From: Nocardia asiatica NBRC 100129
GTDB lineage: Bacteria > Actinomycetota > Actinomycetes > Mycobacteriales > Mycobacteriaceae
Direction: 5' to 3'
Assembly (NCBI RefSeq): GCF_000308415.1
Contig: NZ_BAFS01000040.1
Coordinates: 1 to 55,744, forward strand
DNA: 55,744 nt
The position numbers and the translations under genes are program-made. The stretch's first letter is position 1. The number at the start of each line of letters is the position of its first letter. Below are positions 1-8,212 of this stretch, piece by piece. The notes beneath the pieces were generated by a model. It had not been told where the DNA came from, made no database searches, and saw only the letters and a list, made by a program, of their open reading frames with translations.

Positions 1-5
1 GCCAA

Positions 6-740
6 TCAAATCTGCCAGACGAGGGCGGCTGCCAGCGCGCCCGCGCCGTTGACCGACCAGTGCAGGGCTATCGGGGCGAGCAGGCTGCCGCTGCGGTGGC
101 GCAGCCAGGTGAACACCGCTCCTGCCGCCGCTGTCGCGGCGACGGCGAGCAGTATCCCGATGATCTGCCCGGCCACGCCGCCGCCGACGATGCCGCTGAG
201 GCCCCGGTTGCCCGAGGTGAGGCCGAAGGAGGATGCGATGTGCCAGAGCCCGAACAGCAGGGAGCCGGCCGCGAAGACGCCGCGCGCACCGTACGCCCGG
301 TGCAGTGTGCCGTGCAGCACACCGCGGAAGGCCAGTTCCTCGGGGATCACCGTTTGCAGTGGGATGACGATCATCGAGGCGATGAGTGCGCCCGAGATGG
401 TCGCGTAGCGATCGGCCAGGAAGAACGGGCGGGTGAGGGGGAGCGCCGCCCCGATCGCGACGACCGCGAGCACCAGTGCTACCGCGCCGAGCGCGTAGAG
501 CGAACCGCGCCGCCAGTGCCGGGGCGAAAGACCCAGCTCCGCCCAGCCGAGGCCGCGTCTGCGGACCAGCGCGAGCAGCACGATCGCCGCGGCGGGCACG
601 GTCACGATGCTCGCCCAGGCGGTGGTGAAGTGCGCGATCAGGTTGGTGCCCGCCAGCACGATCACGACGACGGCCACGTCGACGTAGGCGTGCACTTTGT
701 GGCGTGGGTGGGTCGGTGCAGCTAGGTCCGGCTCAGACAT
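6..740 (-). CDS. CPBP family intramembrane metalloprotease
   Basis: A 244-residue integral membrane protein of the CPBP (CAAX protease and bacteriocin-processing, Abi) family. Several hydrophobic helices are visible. The three family motifs are present in order: EELAFRGVLHG (EExxxR type) near residue 133, FGLWH near residue 163, and an HWSVN motif close to the C-terminus. The Glu and His residues would form the intramembrane metal site. The natural substrate of such proteins is usually unknown; prenyl-protein processing or bacteriocin self-immunity are the known roles in relatives. Complete at both ends: the TGA lies 6 bases from the window edge. Transcribed alone; no link to the siderophore genes is visible. 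Confidence 0.88.
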   Translation of the reverse strand: MSEPDLAAPTHPRHKVHAYVDVAVVVIVLAGTNLIAHFTTAWASIVTVPAAAIVLLALVRRRGLGWAELGLSPRHWRRGSLYALGAVALVLAVVAIGAALPLTRPFFLADRYATISGALIASMIVIPLQTVIPEELAFRGVLHGTLHRAYGARGVFAAGSLLFGLWHIASSFGLTSGNRGLSGIVGGGVAGQIIGILLAVAATAAAGAVFTWLRHRSGSLLAPIALHWSVNGAGALAAALVWQI

Positions 741-931
741 CCCGGACGAGTCTACGGAAGAGGAACACGTTCACCAGGGATCCCTCTATGTTTTGCTGGA
801 TCGATCACTTTTTCGTGGCCGTCGCGGTCCGCCGGGGTCCGCGCGTCGCACCGGGCTGCGGCACGCCGCTCGGCCGGGAAATCGTGTCCGGACGGCGCTA
901 CCCGAGACCACGGGCGCTGATCCCGGTGCCG

Positions 932-1861
932 TCAGCCAGCCCATCCGTGCGGATCGGTCCACGCCTGCAAGGTGCGTGTGGTCTCGAAGCGGCGCGGCTC
1001 GCGGGTGACCGGATCGGTGAACTCGAGCGAAGCGGCCAGCAGTTGCAGCGGCCTGGTGAAATCGTGGACGGGTTTGTCGGTGAGCACCGGGTAGAAGTCG
1101 TCGCCGAGAATGGGGATGCCCAGGCTGTTCATGTGCAGGCGCAGCTGGTGGGTCCGGCCGGTGTGCGGGCGCAGCCGGTAGCGGCCCAGCCCGTCGCGGT
1201 GCTCGAGCAGTTCGATCTCGGTTTCCGCGTTGGGCTCGCCCGGCACCTCCTGGGCCGCGAGCACCTGCTTTTCCTTGACGATCCGGCTGCGCACCACGCG
1301 GGGCAGTGTGAGGTCCGGGTCGAACCGGGCGATCGCCTCGTACTCTTTGCGCACGGTGCGCTTGTGGAACATGGTCTGGTACGCGCCGCGGCGGGCCGGG
1401 TTGATCACGAACAGCAGCAGGCCCGCCGTGACGCGGTCGAGCCGATGCGCCGGGACCAGGTCGGGCAGGTCCAAATCGCGCCGCAACCGCACCAGCGCGG
1501 TCTGCAAGATGTGCTGACCGCGCGGGATCGTGGCCAGGAAGTGCGGTTTGTCGACGACCAGCAGGTCGTCGTCGCGATGCACGACGGGGATGTCGAACGG
1601 GACCACCGTCTCCTCGGGGAGATCGCGATGGAACCAGACCGCGCCGCCCGGTACGTACGGCGCGTCGGGGGCGACCGGCCCGTCCAAGGTCACGATGCCG
1701 CCCGCGTGCAACAGTTCATCGATCCGTGTGGCCGGGACCCGGGGCAGGCGCTCCACCAGATGGTCCCGAATGGTCGCCCAGTGGCCCTGCTCCGGTAGTC
1801 GCAGCCGGGCCGGGTCCAAGCCGTGCCGCTTCGGCAACGGCGGTTGTTGCCGCCTTCTCAT
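932..1861 (-). CDS. RluA-family RNA pseudouridine synthase
   Basis: A 309-residue protein with an N-terminal S4-like RNA-binding segment (about residues 25-85) followed by the pseudouridine synthase catalytic domain. The catalytic signature HRLDRVTAGLLLF is present; its Asp is the nucleophile that isomerises uridine in RluA/RluC/RluD enzymes. The segment FHRDLPEETVVPFDIPVVH leads into the typical LLVVDKP motif. Whether the target is rRNA or tRNA cannot be told. The gene stands alone, with about 190 bp of non-coding sequence between it and the CPBP gene. Confidence 0.9.
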   Translation of the reverse strand: MRRRQQPPLPKRHGLDPARLRLPEQGHWATIRDHLVERLPRVPATRIDELLHAGGIVTLDGPVAPDAPYVPGGAVWFHRDLPEETVVPFDIPVVHRDDDLLVVDKPHFLATIPRGQHILQTALVRLRRDLDLPDLVPAHRLDRVTAGLLLFVINPARRGAYQTMFHKRTVRKEYEAIARFDPDLTLPRVVRSRIVKEKQVLAAQEVPGEPNAETEIELLEHRDGLGRYRLRPHTGRTHQLRLHMNSLGIPILGDDFYPVLTDKPVHDFTRPLQLLAASLEFTDPVTREPRRFETTRTLQAWTDPHGWAG

Positions 1862-1910
1862 CGGTATCGACCCTAGTCGCCGACCTGACGCGGGCCGCGC
1901 CGGCCGCGCC

Positions 1911-2492
1911 TCAGTGGGCCCGGATCGCGATGCCCGGATAGTCGAGCACCAAGCCCGACTTGTCGTATGCCAAGGTGCACCCGAAGTCGAACTCCGGAGC
2001 CGCGTAGTCGAACCGCGGTCCGTGCTCGCCGTCGACGACCCGGTGGTAGCGCTGTCGCAGCCGCCCCACCGCGGCGCCGGAGGCGTACACGTAGGCCGCG
2101 GGTGCGTCCGCGCCTTCCCCGATCTCCGGCGCCGACCTGTGCACGGGCAGGGCGTTGGTCAACGCGGAGGACTCCAGGTCCACGTCGAGACAACCGTCGA
2201 GCAGCGGCGCGGGCATGCCGTCCAGCAGCCAGGATCCCGCGCCGTCGGCCTCCAGCACCAGCGTGTTCCAGCCGCCCGGTTTCCGAACGGCCACCTCGGC
2301 CCGGCGCGTGCGCCATTCGGTGTCCAGCGTGATCCGGTAGTCCACCACCCATGCCGCGCCGTCCTCGACGGCTGTGGTGCAGCCGTCGATCAGCACGCCT
2401 TGCTCGGTGACCCGGAAATACGCCACCTCGAACCCCTCGCGAGCGGTTCGATGCCGCCAGGCGGCGGTGGGCGGCGGCGGCGCGAACATCAT
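1911..2492 (-). CDS. Putative glycolipid-binding domain protein (DUF1089 type)
   Basis: A 193-residue protein resembling the putative glycolipid-binding family (PF06475, formerly DUF1089). This rests on the AAWRHRTAREGFEVAYF opening, a central WxxxGxGxWxLDG-like stretch (GAGSWLLDGMPAPLLDGC), and the TNALPVHR segment, all features I associate with that family. No signal peptide or membrane helix is evident. Its start lies 4 bases after the stop of the upstream flavin-type oxidoreductase, so the two are probably one operon with coupled translation. The biochemical role of the family is not established. Confidence 0.75.
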   Translation of the reverse strand: MMFAPPPPTAAWRHRTAREGFEVAYFRVTEQGVLIDGCTTAVEDGAAWVVDYRITLDTEWRTRRAEVAVRKPGGWNTLVLEADGAGSWLLDGMPAPLLDGCLDVDLESSALTNALPVHRSAPEIGEGADAPAAYVYASGAAVGRLRQRYHRVVDGEHGPRFDYAAPEFDFGCTLAYDKSGLVLDYPGIAIRAH

Positions 2493-2496
2493 CGGC

Positions 2497-2949
2497 TCAG
2501 AACCCGCGCAGCCGATCCGGGGTGATGCGCAGCACGACCGAGTATTCGGCGTAGAACTGCTCGTCGGTCATGTCGATCGAGCGAAGGCCCTCGGTGTACT
2601 TCGTGGTGAAGGCGGCGATTTCGGCCGCGTCCGGCCGCTGTTCGGCGATCCGCGCGGTGCCGGTGAACACGACGACATCCCCGCCGGTCTCGGTGCTGTT
2701 GAGATTCAGCGAGACCCGGGGGTTGCGCTGGATGTTGCGTACCTTCGGCTGCGCGGGCTTGCTGAAGACGAGGAATTCGCCGTCGCGCCACTGGAACCAG
2801 ACGGGGTTCGGCTGTGGTGTGCCGGTGGGGCCGACGGTGGTCAGCCAGAGGACGGATTCGCGGTTCAGCCGTTCGGCGACTTTCGCGCCGAATTCGGTCT
2901 CGGTGTCGACGACGGGGGCGGCGGATCGATCGGATGCCGTTGTGGTCAT
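2497..2949 (-). CDS. PPOX-class F420/FMN-dependent oxidoreductase
   Basis: A split-beta-barrel (pyridoxamine 5'-phosphate oxidase-like) protein, read as 150 residues from the ATG at 2949 (MTTTASDRSA). An upstream in-frame start at 3051 would add 34 residues that do not look like the family, so the shorter form is preferred. The core LWLTTVGPTGTPQPNPVWF, then FSKPAQPKVRNIQRNPRVSLN, is typical of the small actinobacterial F420H2-binding group (Rv3369/TIGR03667-like). It would bind a deazaflavin or flavin and reduce an unknown substrate. It is followed 4 bases later by the glycolipid-binding-like gene. Confidence 0.8.
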   Translation of the reverse strand: MTTTASDRSAAPVVDTETEFGAKVAERLNRESVLWLTTVGPTGTPQPNPVWFQWRDGEFLVFSKPAQPKVRNIQRNPRVSLNLNSTETGGDVVVFTGTARIAEQRPDAAEIAAFTTKYTEGLRSIDMTDEQFYAEYSVVLRITPDRLRGF

Positions 2950-3070
2950 GGCAGGGACAACGCCGCCGCGCGCCGTGCGATTCCACCCCTGCACCGAAAC
3001 CGATCCGGCGCGCGGGAACCCGCCTTCGCTCGCCCGGGCGTTCGCGGGCACGATCGCGCAACGCGTTCCA

Positions 3071-3265
3071 TCACGGCGTGGCCCGTTCGTCCAACACCAT
3101 CAAGCGTGCCTCGACCAGCGTCCTGCGCGCGCGGCGGCGGACCCGGCACAGTTCAACGCTGCAATCCAGGTGCACCTGCATGGCCAGGTGCGCCTGGCCC
3201 GGGCTCAGTTCGCCGGGGTCACGCGCGCAATTCGACAGGACCGAAAACAATTCCATGCCATACAT
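3071..3265 (-). CDS. Small conserved-looking protein, 64 aa
   Basis: Unrecognised function. Support for a real gene: an ATG at 3265 preceded by AGGAGT with 7 bases of spacing, and a balanced composition unlike the Arg/Pro-rich shadow frames around it. It contains a His-x-Asp-Cys ... Cys-Arg arrangement (QVHLDCSVELCRVRRRARRT, then LVEA). I recall short actinobacterial proteins with a similar C(x)nC-R-R-(x)n-TLVEAG pattern, but cannot confirm this. A second in-frame ATG lies at 3256. It could be cytosolic and metal- or nucleic-acid-binding through the Cys/Arg segment, but that is a guess. Confidence 0.55.
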   Translation of the reverse strand: MYGMELFSVLSNCARDPGELSPGQAHLAMQVHLDCSVELCRVRRRARRTLVEARLMVLDERATP

Positions 3266-3631
3266 ATCCGATACTCCTGCGCTTCAATTGTTCCGCTTTC
3301 GCTCGAAGTTAGCGATGTTCACGAGCTATCGGACCAGGATGCACCGCCGTTCACGGAGGCTTCCCCGGCGCGTCGGGAGTGCGAAAACCACGAGTCCAGA
3401 TCAGTTTTCGCACGTTGACGGAATAGGTCGGGGAGAACAACGCCGGGTGCGGGGCGATGGCGGATGCGAGTGAGCTGAGGCGGTACGGGTGGAGGCGCGG
3501 ACGGACGCCGGCGGAAGTCGTGCCGCCGGCAGCGAAGAGGAAACCGTCGACTGAAGGTCCTCGGCGAAGGCAAGCGGCGTACGGCGGAGGCGCCCAGCTC
3601 CGTCCTGGGGAGCCGCCGTGTCCGAATGAAG
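3266..3631. other. Intergenic region upstream of the siderophore NRPS
   Basis: No convincing gene is seen. Open frames exist on both strands, but they are Arg/Pro/Ala-rich, lack a ribosome binding site and show no recognisable domain. The right end runs into the IdeR-like box that controls the downstream NRPS. Confidence 0.5.
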
Positions 3632-3650
3632 GAAGGTTAGGCAACCCTAT
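3632..3650. promoter_or_regulatory. IdeR/DtxR-like iron box upstream of the phenyloxazoline NRPS
   Basis: The sequence GAAGGTTAGGCAACCCTAT matches the mycobacterial IdeR consensus TTAGGTTAGGCTAACCTAA at 14 of 19 positions, with the left half AGGTTAGGC intact. It lies about 135 bases before the chosen NRPS start. It would repress transcription when IdeR is loaded with Fe2+. IdeR boxes upstream of nbt genes are reported for N. farcinica. Confidence 0.8.
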
Positions 3651-3787
3651 TTTGTTGCGATATGCTCCTTGCCGAGGTGCCTGACCGGCTGGCCGGCGCT
3701 ACACGTCCGGAACTGCTGAGACTTCGGAGCGTTCGTAGACGTCGGCCCGGTGCGGGCGTCCCGCGAGACAGAGGAGTGACAGCAGTG

Positions 3788-6700
3788 ATGGAGCCAAGGC
3801 GGGGGAACGGGGCGAAGTCGGTCGCGGCGGCGGCGATGGACACCGACGAGGTCCGCGAGGCGGTGGCCGCGCAACTCGGCATCGCCGCGAACACGATCAC
3901 CGACCGAGACGACCTCATCCAGCTGGGCCTCGATTCCATTCGCACCATGAAGTTGGCCGGAGCCTGGCGAAAGCGCGGATACGACGTCAACTTCGCCGAA
4001 CTGGCTGCTGCGCCGACGGTGGGGGACTGGCACCGGATCCTCGCGTCGGGGGTGCGATCCGGGGGATCCGAAGTCGCTGCGGGCGGCAGCGCGCTGCAGG
4101 CGGGCGACCGGTCCGGCGAAACAGCGGAAGAAGCGGCGCAGCGGGCGGACGAGTTCGCCCCGTTCCCGCTCGCAACAATGCAGCACGCGTACTGGATCGG
4201 ACGTTCCGACGAGCAGGAACTCGGCGGCGTGGCGGCGCACCTGTACGTCGAATTCGATGGCGGGCAGGTCGATCCCGCGCGACTGGAGCGCGCGGTGGCC
4301 GACCTGGCGGCGGCGCATCCGATGCTGCGCACCAGATTCCTGCCGGACGGTACCCAACAGACGATGGACGCGCCGGGACGCCCGGTGTTCAGCGTGGTCG
4401 ACCTGCGCGAGCACGCACCCGAGGCCGCCGCGGCGGCTTTGGTGCGGCTGCGCGACCAGAAGACCCATCAGCGCTTGGACATCGCGAAGGGACAGGTCTT
4501 CGACGTCACGCTCACCCAGCTCGCGGACGAACGAACCCGGCTGCATCTGGATGTCGACATGCTGGCCGGGGATGCGATGAGCTATCGGGTGCTGGTCGCG
4601 GATCTCGCCGAGTTGTACCACGGAGCGCAGTTACCGACGCAATCTTACAGCTATCGTCGGTACCGTACCGAGCGCGAGGTGGACACCGCGGCTCGCGAGA
4701 GGGACCGCCAATGGTGGCAGCAGCGGCTGCCGGAATTGCCGGGCGCCCCGGAACTGCCCACCATTCCCGTCGGTGAGCGCGTCGAACCGCATCGCACGGT
4801 TCGCTACGACCACTGGCTGGCTCCGGAAGCGAAGGAGCGGTTGTCGGCCGCCGCGCACGAGCGCGGAATCACCCCGGCCATGGCATTGGCGGCGGTATTC
4901 GCCGAAACCATCGGCGGCTGGTCGGCCCAGAGCCGGTTTCTGCTGAATGTGCCGCTGTTTCACCGGGAGCCGGTCGACCCTGGCATCGACCGGGTGGTCG
5001 GCGACTTCACCTCCTCGATCATGCTCGACGTGGACGTCACCGAGAACGTGACCGTCGCCGAGCGAGCCAGGTCGCTGCAGCGCAGCATGCACGAAAGTGG
5101 TTCGCACAGCGCCTATTCCGGGCTGGAGGTGCTGCGTGACCTCGGTCGATACCGGGGTGAGCCGGTATTGGCGCCGATCGTCTACACGAGTGCGCTCAAC
5201 CTCGGCGAATTGTTCGCCGAGTCGGTCACCGACACCTTCGGTGAACCGGTATGGATCATCTCGCAGGGGCCGCAGGTGCTGCTGGACGCGCAGGTCACCG
5301 AGGTCCGTGGCGGACTGCTGCTCAACTGGGACGTCCGGCGATCCGCGTTCCCGGCGGGGATGATCGACACCATGTTCGCGCGCTACATCGAGGCGGTCGC
5401 GAGGCTCGCCGAGGGATCGGCGGGCTGGGATGCCGAGGCGCCGGTCCGGCTACCGGTGGCACAGGCGGCGGTGCGCGCGCACGTCAACGCCACCGACGGG
5501 CCGGTCAGCGGGCGTTGCCTGCACCAAGGTCTGTTCGAGCACGCGCGGACGACGCCCGACGCGCCCGCCGTGGTGTGGAGCCGCGACGGTGCAGATGGCG
5601 CGTGGACCTACCGCGAGCTGGCGGCACAGGCGTTGGCGGTCGCGGGCGCACTGCGCGACAACGGTGTCGAGTCCGGTGACGCCGTGGCGGTGCAGTTGCC
5701 CAAGGGGCCGGACCAGATCGTGGCCGTGCTGGGGATCCTCGCGGCGGGCGCCGCCTACGTGCCCATCGGATTCGATCAACCGGCGGCCCGGCGGGCGGAG
5801 ATCCTGCGGACGGGTGAGGTGGCCGTCGCCATCACCGTTGCAGGTGCCGACTTGGGCGAACAGGTCCGCTGTGTGCCGATGACCGTGGCACGGCAACATG
5901 CGAACCCGTTGCGGGAGCCGGTGCTCCCGGACACCCGCAGCATCGCCTACGTCATCTTCACCTCGGGCTCCACGGGTGTGCCGAAGGGCGTCGACGTTCC
6001 GCACCGCGCGGCGATGAACACCATCGACGCGGTGAACGACTGGTTCGACGTCGATGCCGTCGACCGGGTACTCGGTCTGTCCGCCCTGGAGTTCGACGCG
6101 TCGGTCTACGACATCTTCGGGATGTTCTCGGTCGGGGCATCGGTGGTCGCGCTCGACGCGGAACAACGCGCCGAAGCAACCTCCTGGGTCGAACTGATTC
6201 GCCGCCACCGGGTTTCCATTCTCAACTGCGTTCCCGCCATGCTGGACATGATCCTGGAAGTCGGCGGTGGGGAACTGGGTGACTCACTGCGCGCGGTGAC
6301 ACTGGGCGGCGACTGGGTCGGCGCCGACTTGGCGCGACGACTCGCGCGCCAGGTCCCGGGTTGCCGGTTCTCCGGGCTGGGCGGTGCGACCGAGACGGCC
6401 ATCCACAACACCATCTGTGAGGTCGTCGATCCTCCCGAGCACTGGGCGACGGTGCCGTTCGGCGTCCCGCTGCGCAATGTACGATGCCGGGTCGTCTCGC
6501 CGGCCGGCCGTGATTGCCCCGACTGGGTGCCGGGTGAGTTCTGGGTGGGTGGCGCCGGCGTGGCGGCCGGCTATCGCAACGATCCGGAGCGGACGGCGGA
6601 GCGGTTCGTCGAACACGAGGGAACACGCTGGTATCGCACCGGGGATCTGGCTCGGTACTGGCCGGACGGCACCATCGAGTTCTTGGGTCGTGCCGACCAT

Positions 6701-7339
6701 CAGGTGCAGATCCGTGGCTACCGTGTGGAACTCGGCGAGGTCGAGACCGCCTTACGGGCGGTGGACGGCGTCCGCCATGCCGTCGCCGCGGTCGTGGGAG
6801 CCAGTTCACCGAAGCTGGTCGCGGCGGTGTCCGGACCGACCGGTAGTGCCGCGGAGATCACCGCAGCGGTATCGGACCTGTTGCCCGCCTACATGATTCC
6901 GACCCACATCGAGGTACTCGATCGCATGCCGTTGACGGCCAACGGAAAGCTGGACCGGCGTGCGGTGGTCGCTCTGCTCGAACCGAGCGCCGGGGACGCG
7001 GCGGACGGTCGGCCACGCACGGATGTGGAAGCCGCGCTCGCGGATATCGTCGCGGGCGTGCTCGGCGTCGACAGCGTCGGCGTGCACGACGACTTCTTCC
7101 AGCTCGGCGGTGATTCGGTGCTGGCCACCACAGTTATCGCGCGCGTGCGCGATTGGCTGGACACCGACCACGCGTTGGTTGCCGACATGTTCGCGGCTCG
7201 CACCATCGCGGGACTCGCGCAACGACTGCAGAGCAGGGATCCGCATGCCGACCGGCTGGCGCAGGTGGCCAGGATGTACCTGGAGGTCTCGGCGATGAGC
7301 GACGACGAAGTGCTGTCGCGAACTCAGAGTATGGCCTGA
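3788..7339 (+). CDS. MbtB-like phenyloxazoline synthase NRPS (ArCP-Cy-A-PCP)
   Basis: A 1183-residue NRPS that starts siderophore assembly. Domains in order: aryl carrier protein (about 15-85, LGLDS with phosphopantetheine Ser near 50); heterocyclisation domain (about 105-540) with the DxxxxDxxS signature as DMLAGDAMS near 257; adenylation domain (about 590-1050) with FTSGSTGVPKG near 724 and WYRTGDLARYW; carrier domain (about 1065-1140, LGGDSV, Ser near 1110). Family knowledge: MbtB-type proteins accept salicylate from a salicyl-AMP ligase, activate Ser or Thr, and cyclise to a hydroxyphenyl-oxazoline. Nocobactins carry a (methyl)oxazole here. No C-terminal thioesterase is seen. Start: a GAGGAG at 3771-3776 fits GTG 3785 or ATG 3788; a longer frame from 3662 has no ribosome binding site. 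An IdeR box lies upstream and a hairpin terminator follows the stop. Confidence 0.93.
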   Translation: MEPRRGNGAKSVAAAAMDTDEVREAVAAQLGIAANTITDRDDLIQLGLDSIRTMKLAGAWRKRGYDVNFAELAAAPTVGDWHRILASGVRSGGSEVAAGGSALQAGDRSGETAEEAAQRADEFAPFPLATMQHAYWIGRSDEQELGGVAAHLYVEFDGGQVDPARLERAVADLAAAHPMLRTRFLPDGTQQTMDAPGRPVFSVVDLREHAPEAAAAALVRLRDQKTHQRLDIAKGQVFDVTLTQLADERTRLHLDVDMLAGDAMSYRVLVADLAELYHGAQLPTQSYSYRRYRTEREVDTAARERDRQWWQQRLPELPGAPELPTIPVGERVEPHRTVRYDHWLAPEAKERLSAAAHERGITPAMALAAVFAETIGGWSAQSRFLLNVPLFHREPVDPGIDRVVGDFTSSIMLDVDVTENVTVAERARSLQRSMHESGSHSAYSGLEVLRDLGRYRGEPVLAPIVYTSALNLGELFAESVTDTFGEPVWIISQGPQVLLDAQVTEVRGGLLLNWDVRRSAFPAGMIDTMFARYIEAVARLAEGSAGWDAEAPVRLPVAQAAVRAHVNATDGPVSGRCLHQGLFEHARTTPDAPAVVWSRDGADGAWTYRELAAQALAVAGALRDNGVESGDAVAVQLPKGPDQIVAVLGILAAGAAYVPIGFDQPAARRAEILRTGEVAVAITVAGADLGEQVRCVPMTVARQHANPLREPVLPDTRSIAYVIFTSGSTGVPKGVDVPHRAAMNTIDAVNDWFDVDAVDRVLGLSALEFDASVYDIFGMFSVGASVVALDAEQRAEATSWVELIRRHRVSILNCVPAMLDMILEVGGGELGDSLRAVTLGGDWVGADLARRLARQVPGCRFSGLGGATETAIHNTICEVVDPPEHWATVPFGVPLRNVRCRVVSPAGRDCPDWVPGEFWVGGAGVAAGYRNDPERTAERFVEHEGTRWYRTGDLARYWPDGTIEFLGRADHQVQIRGYRVELGEVETALRAVDGVRHAVAAVVGASSPKLVAAVSGPTGSAAEITAAVSDLLPAYMIPTHIEVLDRMPLTANGKLDRRAVVALLEPSAGDAADGRPRTDVEAALADIVAGVLGVDSVGVHDDFFQLGGDSVLATTVIARVRDWLDTDHALVADMFAARTIAGLAQRLQSRDPHADRLAQVARMYLEVSAMSDDEVLSRTQSMA

Positions 7340-7350
7340 GGCCGGGGAGA

Positions 7351-7379
7351 GGAGCGCCTCGCAAAGGGCGAGGCGCTCC
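7351..7379. terminator. Bidirectional hairpin terminator
   Basis: A perfect 12-bp stem (7351-7362 with 7368-7379, arm GGAGCGCCTCGC) and a 5-base loop sit between the stops of two convergent genes. There is no long U-run, as is common for actinobacterial terminators. Confidence 0.8.
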
Positions 7380-7383
7380 CGGG

Positions 7384-8091
7384 CTACTTCCAGTAGGCCT
7401 GGTACTTGATCGAGGTCTTCGGCAACTGGTGGGTTGTCTTCAAAGCCTTCACGATCGCGCGGGTGGTGTGGCCGTCGCAGGCGGCCCACGCGAAAACGTC
7501 CTTGGAGCAGTCCAACTCATGTGCTTGTTCGCGCAGCAGCTTGCCGTCATCGATGCGCTGCACCCAGTTCACCTGGTGGTGTGGCTTGTTGCGCACCGGA
7601 AGCGAGGTGTCGGACTCGTACTGCCATTCCAGCCACACTCTCGCGGGCGCGTCGCCGATCGCGTCGAGCAGCGAATTGATCGCAGGAAGCGAGGCGGTGT
7701 CGCCGAAAATGACGTACTCGCTCGGTACGGTCTCCGGCAGCTGAAACTTCGAGCCCAGTACGGAAGCTTCGATTTCCTCGCCGACCGCCGCGCGCTGTGC
7801 CCACGCGCTGGCCGGGCCGCCGTGCAAAGCGAATTCGATATAGAAGTGGTCGGCCGCGGGGTCCTGATCCACCAGCGTGTACGCACGGTGGTGCAACTTG
7901 TCGGTGACCGCGTCGGGGATCCACAGCCGGATGAACTGTGTGGGGTGGACCGGATGGTCGGCGAGCAGACCGCCCGCGGCGAAGCCGATCCGCACGTATT
8001 TGTCGGTGATGCTCTCCGTCGAGGTGACGCGCAGTCGATAGTCATCGGCGCGCCACAGCTTCAACATGACGCCGTTGGTTCCTTTACCCAT
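7384..8091 (-). CDS. Siderophore-interacting protein (FAD-dependent ferric-siderophore reductase)
   Basis: A 235-residue cytosolic flavoprotein of the SIP/ViuB family, which reduces Fe3+ in imported siderophores to release Fe2+. Visible family features: the HHRAYTLVDQ FAD-binding segment (RxYT type) near residue 70; GDTASLPAINSLL, the NAD(P)H-binding-like GDETALPAI motif, near 140; and the C-terminal AWAACDGHTTRAIVKAL stretch. The ATG at 8091 is only 5 bases from the IdeR box. A second ATG at 8067 (MLKLWRADDY) has an AAAGGA upstream and may be the true start. It diverges from the lysine hydroxylase gene, so one iron box can control both. Confidence 0.9.
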   Translation of the reverse strand: MGKGTNGVMLKLWRADDYRLRVTSTESITDKYVRIGFAAGGLLADHPVHPTQFIRLWIPDAVTDKLHHRAYTLVDQDPAADHFYIEFALHGGPASAWAQRAAVGEEIEASVLGSKFQLPETVPSEYVIFGDTASLPAINSLLDAIGDAPARVWLEWQYESDTSLPVRNKPHHQVNWVQRIDDGKLLREQAHELDCSKDVFAWAACDGHTTRAIVKALKTTHQLPKTSIKYQAYWK

Positions 8092-8096
8092 GTGAT

Positions 8097-8115
8097 TAAG
8101 GTTAGCCTAAGTATA
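8097..8115. promoter_or_regulatory. IdeR-like iron box between the SIP gene and nbtG
   Basis: TAAGGTTAGCCTAAGTATA fits the degenerate consensus TWAGGTWAGSCTWACCTWA through its first 14 positions and is weaker on the right. It lies in the divergent promoter region and probably controls both the reductase and the hydroxylase. Confidence 0.75.
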
Positions 8116-8212
8116 CTTGGAAGTCTTGTCGGCTGTCCTGACGGCGGCGGCACAGACGATCCGCTTCGCGGCCGGGGCCGATCCGGTGGCTGGGATGAAG
8201 ATGGGAGAACCG

